Positions 17,288-24,872 of a stretch of 37,547 nucleotides of DNA are shown piece by piece. The position numbers and the translations under genes were made by a program. The notes under the pieces were generated by a model, which was not told the origin of the DNA, ran no database searches, and worked only from the letters and a program-made list of their open reading frames with translations. The stretch's first letter is position 1, and the number at the start of each line of letters is the position of its first letter. The stretch lies in contig JAEWQO010000035.1 of NCBI GenBank assembly GCA_023460315.1, forward strand, positions 1 through 37,547, given 5' to 3'. The DNA is from Actinomycetes bacterium (GTDB taxonomy: Bacteria; Actinomycetota; Coriobacteriia; Coriobacteriales; Eggerthellaceae).

Positions 17288-17337
17288 ATCCATCCTTCAT
17301 TTATTGACATCCGCAAACGAATTCTCAATTCTGTATG

Positions 17338-17343
17338 ATTATA
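17338..17343 (-). promoter_or_regulatory. -10 box TATAAT upstream of rfbB
   Basis: The minus strand reads TGCCTTTATAATCATACAG, about 50 bases before the rfbB start. The -35 candidate 17 bases upstream (TTACGA) is weak, so activation or an extended contact may be needed. Confidence 0.45.
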
Positions 17344-17452
17344 AAGGCACCTTACCGCAATCGTAACCGTTTTCATGCAAAGTGCTTTAACCCCATGGGC
17401 TCATCAATACCCATGGAACCAACTTCAACCGGTTTTGTCCATCGAACGATGC

Positions 17453-17484
17453 GCGAAAGTAATGAAAACTCAAAATGCTTTCGC
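17453..17484. promoter_or_regulatory. 7-bp inverted repeat in the rfbB/wzm divergent region
   Basis: GCGAAAG (17453-17459) and CTTTCGC (17478-17484) are perfect inverted arms with an 18-base spacer, ending 77 bases before the permease start. It may be an operator or a leader hairpin of the exporter operon. I see no strong plus-strand promoter in this 274-base gap. Confidence 0.3.
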
Positions 17485-17561
17485 TCTGCATGCTATCATG
17501 CAAGGGTTGTAATTCCCCAGGCGCAACTCCACTGCGAAAAGAAGAGAGGGCACCAGTTCGC

Positions 17562-18338
17562 ATGAGCTTCTCAAAAATTTCGTTACAACGCAATATGTTT
17601 ATTCTCACGTCTCTCGTCTCGAAGGACTTCAAGCTCAAATATCGCCGCAGCGTCCTCGGTGTTGCTTGGTCCGTGCTGAACCCGCTGTTAATGATGATTG
17701 TGTTGGCGGCCGTATTTTCAGTTGTTTTCCGAGGTGGAGTAGAGCCCTTCCCCGTCTACTTGATCCTCGGCATGACATTGTTCAACTTCATGTCAGACGC
17801 AACATCCGAAGCCATGAGCTCAATCATCGATTCAGCTCCGCTTATCAAGAAGATCCGCATCAACAAGATGTTGTTTCCCCTCGAGAAAGTGGTGTTCGCG
17901 CTTCTAAACTTCGCCATCTCGCTGATAGCAGTGGTTATCGTTATGATTTTTTTCCGAGTGGTTCCCACTTTTAACATTCTGTTGTTGCCGATATTACTCG
18001 CTTATCTGTTCATGTTCAGCCTCGGATTAGGGTTGCTGCTCTCCGCTCTTTCCGTGTTCTTCCGTGACATTATGCATCTATGGGGCGTTATCCTCACCGC
18101 TTGGACATACGCCACCCCGCTTTTCTATTCCATCGACATCCTCCCGGAGTGGATGGTCCCCGTGATGAAATTCAATCCTATGTATTATTATGTTACCTAT
18201 TTCCGCGATATCACTATGTGGGGTGTCACCCCTGACCTTAATGCAAATCTTATTTGCTTCGGCTGTGGAGCCGTCGCGCTCTTTCTGGGAGTCCTCGTAT
18301 TTCGCAAGCAACAGAAGAAGTTCATCCTCTATGTCTAG
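17562..18338 (+). CDS. ABC-2 type polysaccharide exporter permease (Wzm/TagG-like)
   Basis: 258 residues from the ATG at 17562, where the family's N-terminus begins; a GAGAGG lies about 13 bases upstream, and the longer open frame to 17475 lacks family features. The short cytoplasmic N-terminus with KYRRSVLGVAWSVLNPL is the hallmark of O-antigen/teichoic acid exporter permeases. Six membrane segments follow, with the amphipathic region AMSSIIDSAPLIKKIRINKM and FPLEKVV, and late SVFFRDIMHLWGVILTAWTY and FNPMYYYVTYFRD. It forms the membrane channel for a lipid-linked glycan finished in the cytoplasm. It is followed after 16 bases by the ATPase gene, its obligate partner. Confidence 0.95.
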   Translation: MSFSKISLQRNMFILTSLVSKDFKLKYRRSVLGVAWSVLNPLLMMIVLAAVFSVVFRGGVEPFPVYLILGMTLFNFMSDATSEAMSSIIDSAPLIKKIRINKMLFPLEKVVFALLNFAISLIAVVIVMIFFRVVPTFNILLLPILLAYLFMFSLGLGLLLSALSVFFRDIMHLWGVILTAWTYATPLFYSIDILPEWMVPVMKFNPMYYYVTYFRDITMWGVTPDLNANLICFGCGAVALFLGVLVFRKQQKKFILYV

Positions 18339-18354
18339 AAACAAAGGTTGAATT

Positions 18355-20223
18355 ATGCCCGAGAACGTCAACACATCAGCCCTCTCGCTCAACAACTCTG
18401 ACGATTGTGCCTCAAATGACAAACGTCAAACCATGATCAAAGTCGATCATGTATCCATGGTATTCAACATGGCATCAGAGCAACTAAACAGCCTGAAGGA
18501 ATATGCAATCAAAATTATTCGACGCGAACTGTTCTTCGAAGGCTTCATGGCGCTCGACGACATATCGTTCGAAGTAAAAAAAGGTGATGTATTCGGCATC
18601 ATCGGCACAAACGGTTCCGGAAAATCGACAATGCTCAAAATCATCGCTGGAGTATTAGAGCCATCAAGTGGATCGTGTCGAATAAACGGGAACATCGCAC
18701 CCCTCATCGAACTGGGGGCTGGCTTCGACACAGAGCTTTCCGCACGAGAGAACATCTATCTCAATGGAGCACTCCTAGGGTATTCCAAGGATTTCATTAA
18801 CGAGCATTTCGATGAAATCGTTGACTTCGCTGAAATCGAAAAGTTTTTAGACATGCCCTTGAAGAACTATTCTTCGGGCATGATCGCACGCATCGCATTC
18901 GCTATCGCAACGGTAATCGTCCCTGAAATTCTCATCGTCGATGAAGTCCTATCGGTTGGCGATTTTATGTTTCGAAAAAAATGCGAGGACAGGATTACCG
19001 AACTTATAGAGAAGCATGGCGTTACCGTGCTCATCGTGTCCCATAGCAATGAGCAGATTGAACGCATGTGCAACAAGGCAATCTGGATCGAAAAGGGACA
19101 CACACGCATGCTGGGTGACGCCGTCTCCGTCTGTCGTGTATACGGAGGCCTCGGAGGGCGCACGGGTAGCCCCGATGCCGAAAAACGCGTCTTTGATGCT
19201 CTAAAAAATACTGGGAGTAACGACCAATTGGCGGGTCTTTGTGAAGTAATCACAGGCGAAAATGCGGATAGCATTAATGCAAAGCTTGCGCTGCGCGCTT
19301 GGCAGGATGCATTGCCTGATACCTTGGTCATCGCCTGTGGAACATCACATATCAACAGCGTGATTGCGAATGCCCTTGCGGCTGCACATGACGCACCCGT
19401 CCTTACCACCAAACCCGACGTTCTCCCCGATGCGGTAGAACGAATTCTCTACGACGCAAAGCCGACGACTATATTTACCGTGGATTGCGGATCATGGGCT
19501 CAAAGAGCTTTTAATCAATTGCTTTCTTTACCGTGGAAACCCAATATTATTGCCTTTCAAAATGAAGGTGATGTCTACGAACTCTCTTGGCGCATATTTG
19601 AATACGGTCTCACGAACAACCTTTGGAAAGAAAACGCCGCATTGGTCGATTTCGACGATAACTTAGAATCACTGGCAGCGTCTCCTTTTCTGTATGAAAA
19701 CAGATGTCCCATTCTGGTCACTCCAGGGATGGACCAGAACCGATACGCGGCAGATATTCTGAAACGGCTTGCCCTCACCGATGTTAAAAATTTGAATATT
19801 TTCGGTTCAACGACTGCTCCCGAAATCGAGAAAGAATTCGATGAAAATGACCGTCGCGCAATACGTGTGGCAGGATCCAACACTGCAGATTCTTGCTTAA
19901 AAATTTGCAGCTATGTCTTTGCTCGCTCAAATAATCAGAAACCAGATGCCAAACGAGAATTATGTGTCGCCTCTCTTTCCTTGGCACAATGGCCAGAGTT
20001 GCTAGGGTGCGGAAGTTATGCAGGCAGAGGAAGGACCGCCCTCCTTCTGGAAGACACTACCGATCTCGACAGCATCCAAAACTGCCTTGATTTTGTAGCC
20101 GAGCGACGTGGAGCAATACACTCACTTGTATCCATCGGCGGATCATTGGGATTAAGCGAACTTGATCGCAACTTGTTAGCACATGAATTACGAGAAAATG
20201 GAGACGATATTCACGGATCTTAG
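18355..20223 (+). CDS. Polysaccharide exporter ATPase (Wzt/TagH-like) fused to three CWB2-like repeats
   Basis: 622 residues from the ATG at 18355 (AAAGG eight bases upstream); MIKVDHVSMVF at 18433 is a later possible start. Residues 28-265 are a Wzt/TagH ATPase: a family loop (SEQLNSLKEYAIKI), Walker A GTNGSGKS (84-91), signature YSSGM (172-176), Walker B EILIVDEVLS (191-200), His230. Wzt proteins normally end in a beta-sandwich that binds the glycan to be exported. Here residues ~285-600 instead hold three similar units that read like cell-wall-binding repeat 2 (CWB2, PF04122): LVIACGTSHINSVIANALAA then APVLTTKPDVLPDAVERIL; AALVDFDDNLESLAASPFL then CPILVTPGMDQNRYAADIL and NLNIFGST; and IRVAGSNTADSCLKICSYVF, with GRTALLLEDTTDLDSIQNCL and LVSIGGSLGLS. 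No signal peptide or membrane segment exists, so they lie in the cytoplasm, where they could recognise the glycan (inference). Confidence 0.88.
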   Translation: MPENVNTSALSLNNSDDCASNDKRQTMIKVDHVSMVFNMASEQLNSLKEYAIKIIRRELFFEGFMALDDISFEVKKGDVFGIIGTNGSGKSTMLKIIAGVLEPSSGSCRINGNIAPLIELGAGFDTELSARENIYLNGALLGYSKDFINEHFDEIVDFAEIEKFLDMPLKNYSSGMIARIAFAIATVIVPEILIVDEVLSVGDFMFRKKCEDRITELIEKHGVTVLIVSHSNEQIERMCNKAIWIEKGHTRMLGDAVSVCRVYGGLGGRTGSPDAEKRVFDALKNTGSNDQLAGLCEVITGENADSINAKLALRAWQDALPDTLVIACGTSHINSVIANALAAAHDAPVLTTKPDVLPDAVERILYDAKPTTIFTVDCGSWAQRAFNQLLSLPWKPNIIAFQNEGDVYELSWRIFEYGLTNNLWKENAALVDFDDNLESLAASPFLYENRCPILVTPGMDQNRYAADILKRLALTDVKNLNIFGSTTAPEIEKEFDENDRRAIRVAGSNTADSCLKICSYVFARSNNQKPDAKRELCVASLSLAQWPELLGCGSYAGRGRTALLLEDTTDLDSIQNCLDFVAERRGAIHSLVSIGGSLGLSELDRNLLAHELRENGDDIHGS

Positions 20224-20257
20224 GGCCGCTCTTCAGGCCACAGAGCATGGTCATCTG

Positions 20258-20297
20258 CGTAGATTGCTATAAACTCTAGAGTTTATAGCAATCTACG
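20258..20297 (+). terminator. 40-bp perfect palindrome terminator between convergent genes
   Basis: Two 20-bp arms, CGTAGATTGCTATAAACTCT and its exact reverse complement, abut at 20277/20278 with no spacer. It starts 34 bases after the exporter ATPase stop and is followed by ACTTTTACTC on the plus strand. The other side faces the rfbD stop at 20351, so it can work in both directions. The stem is AT-rich and unusually long for a terminator. Confidence 0.75.
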
Positions 20298-20350
20298 ACT
20301 TTTACTCATTGCTTTAGTCCATCCCCGATTACCAGTAAACTAGTTTTCTT

Positions 20351-21241
20351 TCATTTCAAATTCAACAAAAAATTTGCCAGAGCATCCTCCCAGGGACGCA
20401 TGTTATCGCCTATTGTGTCTTCTAAATGCTTGTTTTGCAATGATGAGTACAGCGGACGTGCCGCAGAAGACGGATTCATGGCGATATACTCTTGTGAGGT
20501 GCACCGCTTTACCTCGCAGTCAAGACCGGCTCCCTTCATAATGGCTTGTGCGAAATCAGCCCACGAGCATGTTCCTTGATTCGTGCAATGGTATATGCCA
20601 TAGTTATCAGTTGCAGCAATCTCAAGTATTTCATGAGCAAGATCGTTTGCAGATGTAGGATTGCCTCTTTGATCGTCGACAACCGTCACCTCGCTGCGAT
20701 CATCACCGAGCCGCAACATGGTCTTCACAAAGTTTTTGCCTTCATAACCATATAGCCATGCCGTGCGCACCACGAAACATCGACTACTGTTTTCAAGAGC
20801 AAGCTGCTCACCCAGCAATTTCGTTCGCCCATAAGCTGATAGAGGACCTGTTGCATCCTCTTCGGCTCGAGGAACGGGATCAGTTCCAGGAAAGACGTAA
20901 TCAGTGGATATTTGGACCAATTTGGCATGAGCTTTCTCACAAGCCCGTGCCAAATTACCCGGAGCTTCCGCATTGACGCGAAATGCGATATCTTCAGCCT
21001 TTTCACAACCGTCAACGTCAGTCATTGCTGCGCAGTTGATGACAAGGTCAAAAGCACCACCGGCAATATACGACAGCACAGCCTCATGATCGGTGATGTC
21101 AAGCGTATTCGCATTGGTTGCAACAACCTCGGCATCAGCATAAAGTGCAGGAATCGTCCCGATCTCCGAGCACCCGTCATTGAAAATACGCTGTAACTCA
21201 CTTCCTAACTGGCCCCGTCCGCCAGTGATGAGAACCCTCAT
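20351..21241 (-). CDS. rfbD: dTDP-4-dehydrorhamnose reductase
   Basis: 296 residues. It reduces the 4-keto group to give dTDP-L-rhamnose, the last step of the pathway, using NAD(P)H. The Rossmann motif is TGGRGQLGSEL at the N-terminus; VINCAAMTDVDGCE, STDYVFPG and the catalytic YGRTKLLGE follow, then VVRTAWLYG and RGNPTSANDLA, all typical of RmlD. The start overlaps the rfbA stop as ATGA, so the two are translationally coupled. Length is normal. Confidence 0.96.
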   Translation of the reverse strand: MRVLITGGRGQLGSELQRIFNDGCSEIGTIPALYADAEVVATNANTLDITDHEAVLSYIAGGAFDLVINCAAMTDVDGCEKAEDIAFRVNAEAPGNLARACEKAHAKLVQISTDYVFPGTDPVPRAEEDATGPLSAYGRTKLLGEQLALENSSRCFVVRTAWLYGYEGKNFVKTMLRLGDDRSEVTVVDDQRGNPTSANDLAHEILEIAATDNYGIYHCTNQGTCSWADFAQAIMKGAGLDCEVKRCTSQEYIAMNPSSAARPLYSSLQNKHLEDTIGDNMRPWEDALANFLLNLK

Positions 21242-22146
21242 ACAGACACCGCCTCTTTATGGGGCACTATCTTTCCCTCAGCAACTTTTATAAGATGCTG
21301 ACCATAGGGAGACTTCCCGTATCGTTGAGCACACTCAAGAAGCTTCTCACGGCTGATCCAATGATTTTGATACGCTATTTCCTCCACAACGGAGACAGAT
21401 AGACCTTGGCTACGCTCAACAGCGCGTACAAACTCGCCAGCCTCATACAGCGACTCCATTGTACCCGTATCGAGCCAGGCATAGCCCCGTCCAAGCGTCA
21501 CAACGTTAAGAGAACCCTCATCGAGATACAAACGATTGAGGTCGGTTATTTCAAATTCACCACGATCAGAAGGCTGTACTTTTTTCGCAAGCTGACATAC
21601 TCGACTATCATAGAAATATAGTCCCGTAACAGCATAGTTGCTCTTAGGATGATCCGGCTTCTCCTCTATGGATATCGCATTGTATTCTTCATCGAATTCT
21701 ACAACCCCAAATCGTTCAGGATCGTCAACGTGATAACCGAAAACCGTCGCGCCCCCCTTGCCTTCAGAAACAGATACAGCTTGCCTCAAGTGCCGCCCAA
21801 GCCCGTTTCCATAAAAAATATTATCCCCAAGAACAAGAGCGCAAGAGTCCCCTGAGATGAATTCTTCGCCAATTATAAACGCCTGCGCCAGACCGTCGGG
21901 AGTGGGTTGCTCGGCATAGGATAAGTTAACGCCAAAATCTGAGCCATCTCGTAGAAGGCGCTTGAAATTGGGAAGATCATGGGGTGTCGAAATAATTAAA
22001 ATATCCCTTATACCAGCCATCATAAGAACTGAAAGCGGATAATATATCATCGGCTTGTCGTAGACAGGCAAAAGCTGCTTGCTTGTCACCGTCGTAAGCG
22101 GATAAAGCCGTGTGCCCGACCCACCTGCAAGAACTATGCCTTTCAT
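21238..22146 (-). CDS. rfbA: Glucose-1-phosphate thymidylyltransferase
   Basis: 302 residues. It makes dTDP-glucose from dTTP and glucose 1-phosphate, the first step to dTDP-rhamnose. LAGGSGTRLYPLT at the N-terminus is the nucleotidyltransferase signature, followed by SKQLLPVYDKPMIYYPLS, the metal-binding LGDNIFYG, VEFDEEYNAISIEEKP and ITDLNRLYL. AGAGG lies five bases before the ATG. It is followed by rfbD with a 4-base overlap. Length is normal for RmlA. Confidence 0.97.
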   Translation of the reverse strand: MKGIVLAGGSGTRLYPLTTVTSKQLLPVYDKPMIYYPLSVLMMAGIRDILIISTPHDLPNFKRLLRDGSDFGVNLSYAEQPTPDGLAQAFIIGEEFISGDSCALVLGDNIFYGNGLGRHLRQAVSVSEGKGGATVFGYHVDDPERFGVVEFDEEYNAISIEEKPDHPKSNYAVTGLYFYDSRVCQLAKKVQPSDRGEFEITDLNRLYLDEGSLNVVTLGRGYAWLDTGTMESLYEAGEFVRAVERSQGLSVSVVEEIAYQNHWISREKLLECAQRYGKSPYGQHLIKVAEGKIVPHKEAVSV

Positions 22147-22176
22147 ATTAACCTCTCATCATTGTTTGCATCTTTG

Positions 22177-22204
22177 ATTCTATGAGACACTTATTGTAAT
22201 ACAA
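22177..22204 (-). promoter_or_regulatory. Candidate rfbA promoter overlapping a small palindrome
   Basis: The minus strand holds TTGTAT, 16 bases, TAGAAT, about 31 bases before rfbA. The -35 part overlaps the inverted repeat ATTGT-AAT-ACAAT (22193-22205), a possible repressor site. The -35 match is only partial. Confidence 0.35.
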
Positions 22205-22277
22205 TCAATACGTCTTTGACTTTCCTCATGAAAAAGAACTTGATACCAAGGAACCAGCAATCAACCAATGAGAGAAT

Positions 22278-24731
22278 TTACAATTCGATAGCCTTTTTAT
22301 AGTCCAGCTTGAACGAGCTTGCTTCTTCTGGGATATGCGAAAAATTCTTGTTGAAATACGGATCACCCTTTGCGAGGACATCGGCCCAACGGTCAAAAAA
22401 AGCTGCTTTTTCATGATAGTAGCCTGACATTGCATACAAATCCGCAGCTCGTCCTCTCTTCATTGACGCTCGATGGCTCACAATAGACTCGGGCGTATAC
22501 ACAATAAGCAAGCCTTCCTCGCGAAGGCGAAAACAATAGTCGATATCACCATATATTATACCAAATTGCTCATCGAACCCACCAACTGATTCGAAAGCAA
22601 CTCGTTTAGTCATCAAACAAATACCGCTAAGGGCACTGAAATTCTGTGCGCTGAGTGGTCTGTACACATATCCTGGCATGGTTTTATACAACCCCTTAGA
22701 CAGGGGAACAATCTCACCGTTTACATAAACCAAACCAGCCTGCTGTATCGTACCGTCGAAATCGCAAATCATAGGTCCACTCGCACCCACATCTCGGCGT
22801 GCACAGTGCCCCATAAGAGTCCTGACAAGCGCCGGACCTTCAATGCGAACGTCATCATGAAGAAAGAGCAAATACTCACCAGCAGCTTGCCTTGCCCCAG
22901 CATTTATTGCTTGCGAATAATTAAAAGGGCCGGGATATGAGACGGTTGTTATTCTGCAGATGGCCTTAGGCAATCCATCGAGCACTTCTTGAACGAAAGG
23001 AAGATTCCTATCCTCCGAAACAAGTACAACATCATATTCATTGTGGGCAAAGGTATCATGGAGCGATAGCATCAACTCCTTGAGAGCTGCTCCCCCCCTG
23101 GTGAGAATAATGGTGGAGACTTGCGATTCTTTTTCGGTCTCATAATCAACCATATAGCGGAAATTACGCCCATGAGAACAAGAAACTTTTGCAGCTATAC
23201 CAAGCCGATCTAAATGCCGCTGGACAGCTTCGATGCCGGCATTGGTTGCATATGGCTTGCTTGAAGGATTGGCAGCAGTCGAGGTCTCGCTAATTCGCCA
23301 ATGATACAGTATTTTTGGCACATGATACAAACGTTTCCCTCGTTCAGCAACTTGAAGCGTCAGGTTATGGTCTTGCGCCCCATCTAAAACTTTGTCAGCC
23401 TGTTCCAGCTGTTGATGAAGAGATTTCCTCACCGTCAGCATGTGGCAAATATAATTATTATCTCTCAACAGGTCCATGCTGAAATCCGGCTTCAACATAG
23501 GCGATCTATAACTACCGTCAGGATAGAGTTTGTCTTCGTCGCAGTAGAGAAGATCGATATCGTCATGACGGTTCAAAGCTGATGCGTATTCAAAAAGAAT
23601 ATCGGGTTCCAAGACGTCGTCGTGATCGAAAAAACTAATAAAATCGCCTTCGCATACTTCGATGCCCGCATTTGTATTCTCTGTAATACCAAGATTCTCA
23701 GAGATCGTCACAACTTTCACCCGGACGTCACTTGAAGCGTACCGGTCGACAAGCTTTACGAGATCGGATTCCTCTGGCGAAGCGTTGACCAGAATTAGTT
23801 CCCATCGAGGATATGTTTGAGCAAAAACCGACTCGGCCATTTCTTCAAAGAAATTGATTGGCGTTTTATACAAGGGAACTACAATGCTAAACAAAGGCTC
23901 ATAATCAAAATGTTTTGTTTTCTGTAAGCGTTCTCGACTTCCCGTGATGCATCGATCACGCATCCACGAGCCATATCTTGAGTCAGAATACGCATCACAA
24001 AGTAAATTCTTGTATTCGTCAAACAAATACTTCAGGGAATGCGGTTCGAGAACCTCGAAGCAGTACGAATCACTGTCTTTACCTGCACCAGCCAAGAAGC
24101 AATAGTTTTCCTTAAAGCCGTTTTTGGGATGAGCGAGCTCAATGGAAAAACGCAATTCCCTCAATTGTGACTCTAATCCATCTTCCATTCTTGCAGCTAC
24201 ATCAGAAAGAATGACCGTCCTGCAAGGAATCTGGCGTCCATGAGCGTCAAAAACTGAAATAAATGCGCTGCTCATGTCCTTGCGGGATGTAAAAAGAGAT
24301 CCTCTCAACAAAAATGAGTGTTCCTTGTCAACAAATTGATCAAAGGTAAGGACAGACTGACGCCCCGAGCCCTTCCAATCGTAGTTTCTAATAACACGAC
24401 ACATCTCTTTACGGAAGACGCCATTGAATCTAGAAGCCCATTTCGATGCGCTAGGCATAATAAGTTTCTGTGAGGTCGAAACGACGTCACCATGCGCGTC
24501 AATTTCTTTAAAAGATACGCGCTGACGCGCTTTGGACGTAAAGACCACTAGCACATAATCACGAAAGTCGTCGGTATAAGAGTGACGAATTGGGAGCAAC
24601 TTGCACGGAAGCTCACTTCCTTCACCACCAAAACTTGATGCCTTCACTGAGTGTTCCATGGGAATCCGCATGCGTACCAAAACATATGTTTTACCATCGC
24701 CTCGACATCTTCCCTTGAAATCTACTCGCAT
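22278..24731 (-). CDS. Large two-module GT2 glycosyltransferase (rhamnosyltransferase-like)
   Basis: 817 residues; AAAGG seven bases before the ATG. The first ~280 residues form an N-terminal domain of unknown fold, shared in outline with the paralog at 13705-15669. Module 1 starts near 280: SIVVPLYKTPINFFEEMAES, LVNASPEESDLV, ISFFDHDDVLEPDILFEY, LLYCDEDKLYPDGS, then VPKILYHWRISETST. Module 2 starts near 535: STIILTRGGAALKELMLSL, YLLFLHDDVRIEGPALVRTL, SALSGICLMTKRVAFESVGG, FGIIYGDIDYCFRLREEG, so both modules keep their acidic motifs. Such enzymes build O-antigen or wall rhamnan chains with alternating linkages. It is upstream of and co-directional with rfbA-rfbD (131-base gap), making dTDP-L-rhamnose a likely donor (inference). 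Confidence 0.9.
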   Translation of the reverse strand: MRVDFKGRCRGDGKTYVLVRMRIPMEHSVKASSFGGEGSELPCKLLPIRHSYTDDFRDYVLVVFTSKARQRVSFKEIDAHGDVVSTSQKLIMPSASKWASRFNGVFRKEMCRVIRNYDWKGSGRQSVLTFDQFVDKEHSFLLRGSLFTSRKDMSSAFISVFDAHGRQIPCRTVILSDVAARMEDGLESQLRELRFSIELAHPKNGFKENYCFLAGAGKDSDSYCFEVLEPHSLKYLFDEYKNLLCDAYSDSRYGSWMRDRCITGSRERLQKTKHFDYEPLFSIVVPLYKTPINFFEEMAESVFAQTYPRWELILVNASPEESDLVKLVDRYASSDVRVKVVTISENLGITENTNAGIEVCEGDFISFFDHDDVLEPDILFEYASALNRHDDIDLLYCDEDKLYPDGSYRSPMLKPDFSMDLLRDNNYICHMLTVRKSLHQQLEQADKVLDGAQDHNLTLQVAERGKRLYHVPKILYHWRISETSTAANPSSKPYATNAGIEAVQRHLDRLGIAAKVSCSHGRNFRYMVDYETEKESQVSTIILTRGGAALKELMLSLHDTFAHNEYDVVLVSEDRNLPFVQEVLDGLPKAICRITTVSYPGPFNYSQAINAGARQAAGEYLLFLHDDVRIEGPALVRTLMGHCARRDVGASGPMICDFDGTIQQAGLVYVNGEIVPLSKGLYKTMPGYVYRPLSAQNFSALSGICLMTKRVAFESVGGFDEQFGIIYGDIDYCFRLREEGLLIVYTPESIVSHRASMKRGRAADLYAMSGYYHEKAAFFDRWADVLAKGDPYFNKNFSHIPEEASSFKLDYKKAIEL

Positions 24732-24872
24732 TGTTTACCTTTCATATGGAGACATAGTTTTATTATCATATCATTAAGAAACAAAGCACTCTTGTCGGTC
24801 TCTTTCGACAATTCCATAGAACTGTTCACTTCAGGGAGATCCAAACTGCTAGGCTCACTCTTATATTGAGAA

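Noticed and set aside
17305..17340. TTGACA ... TATGAT as a plus-strand promoter of the exporter operon
   Set aside because: The spacing is 24 bases, too long for a sigma-70-type promoter, and the rfbB leader occupies this region.
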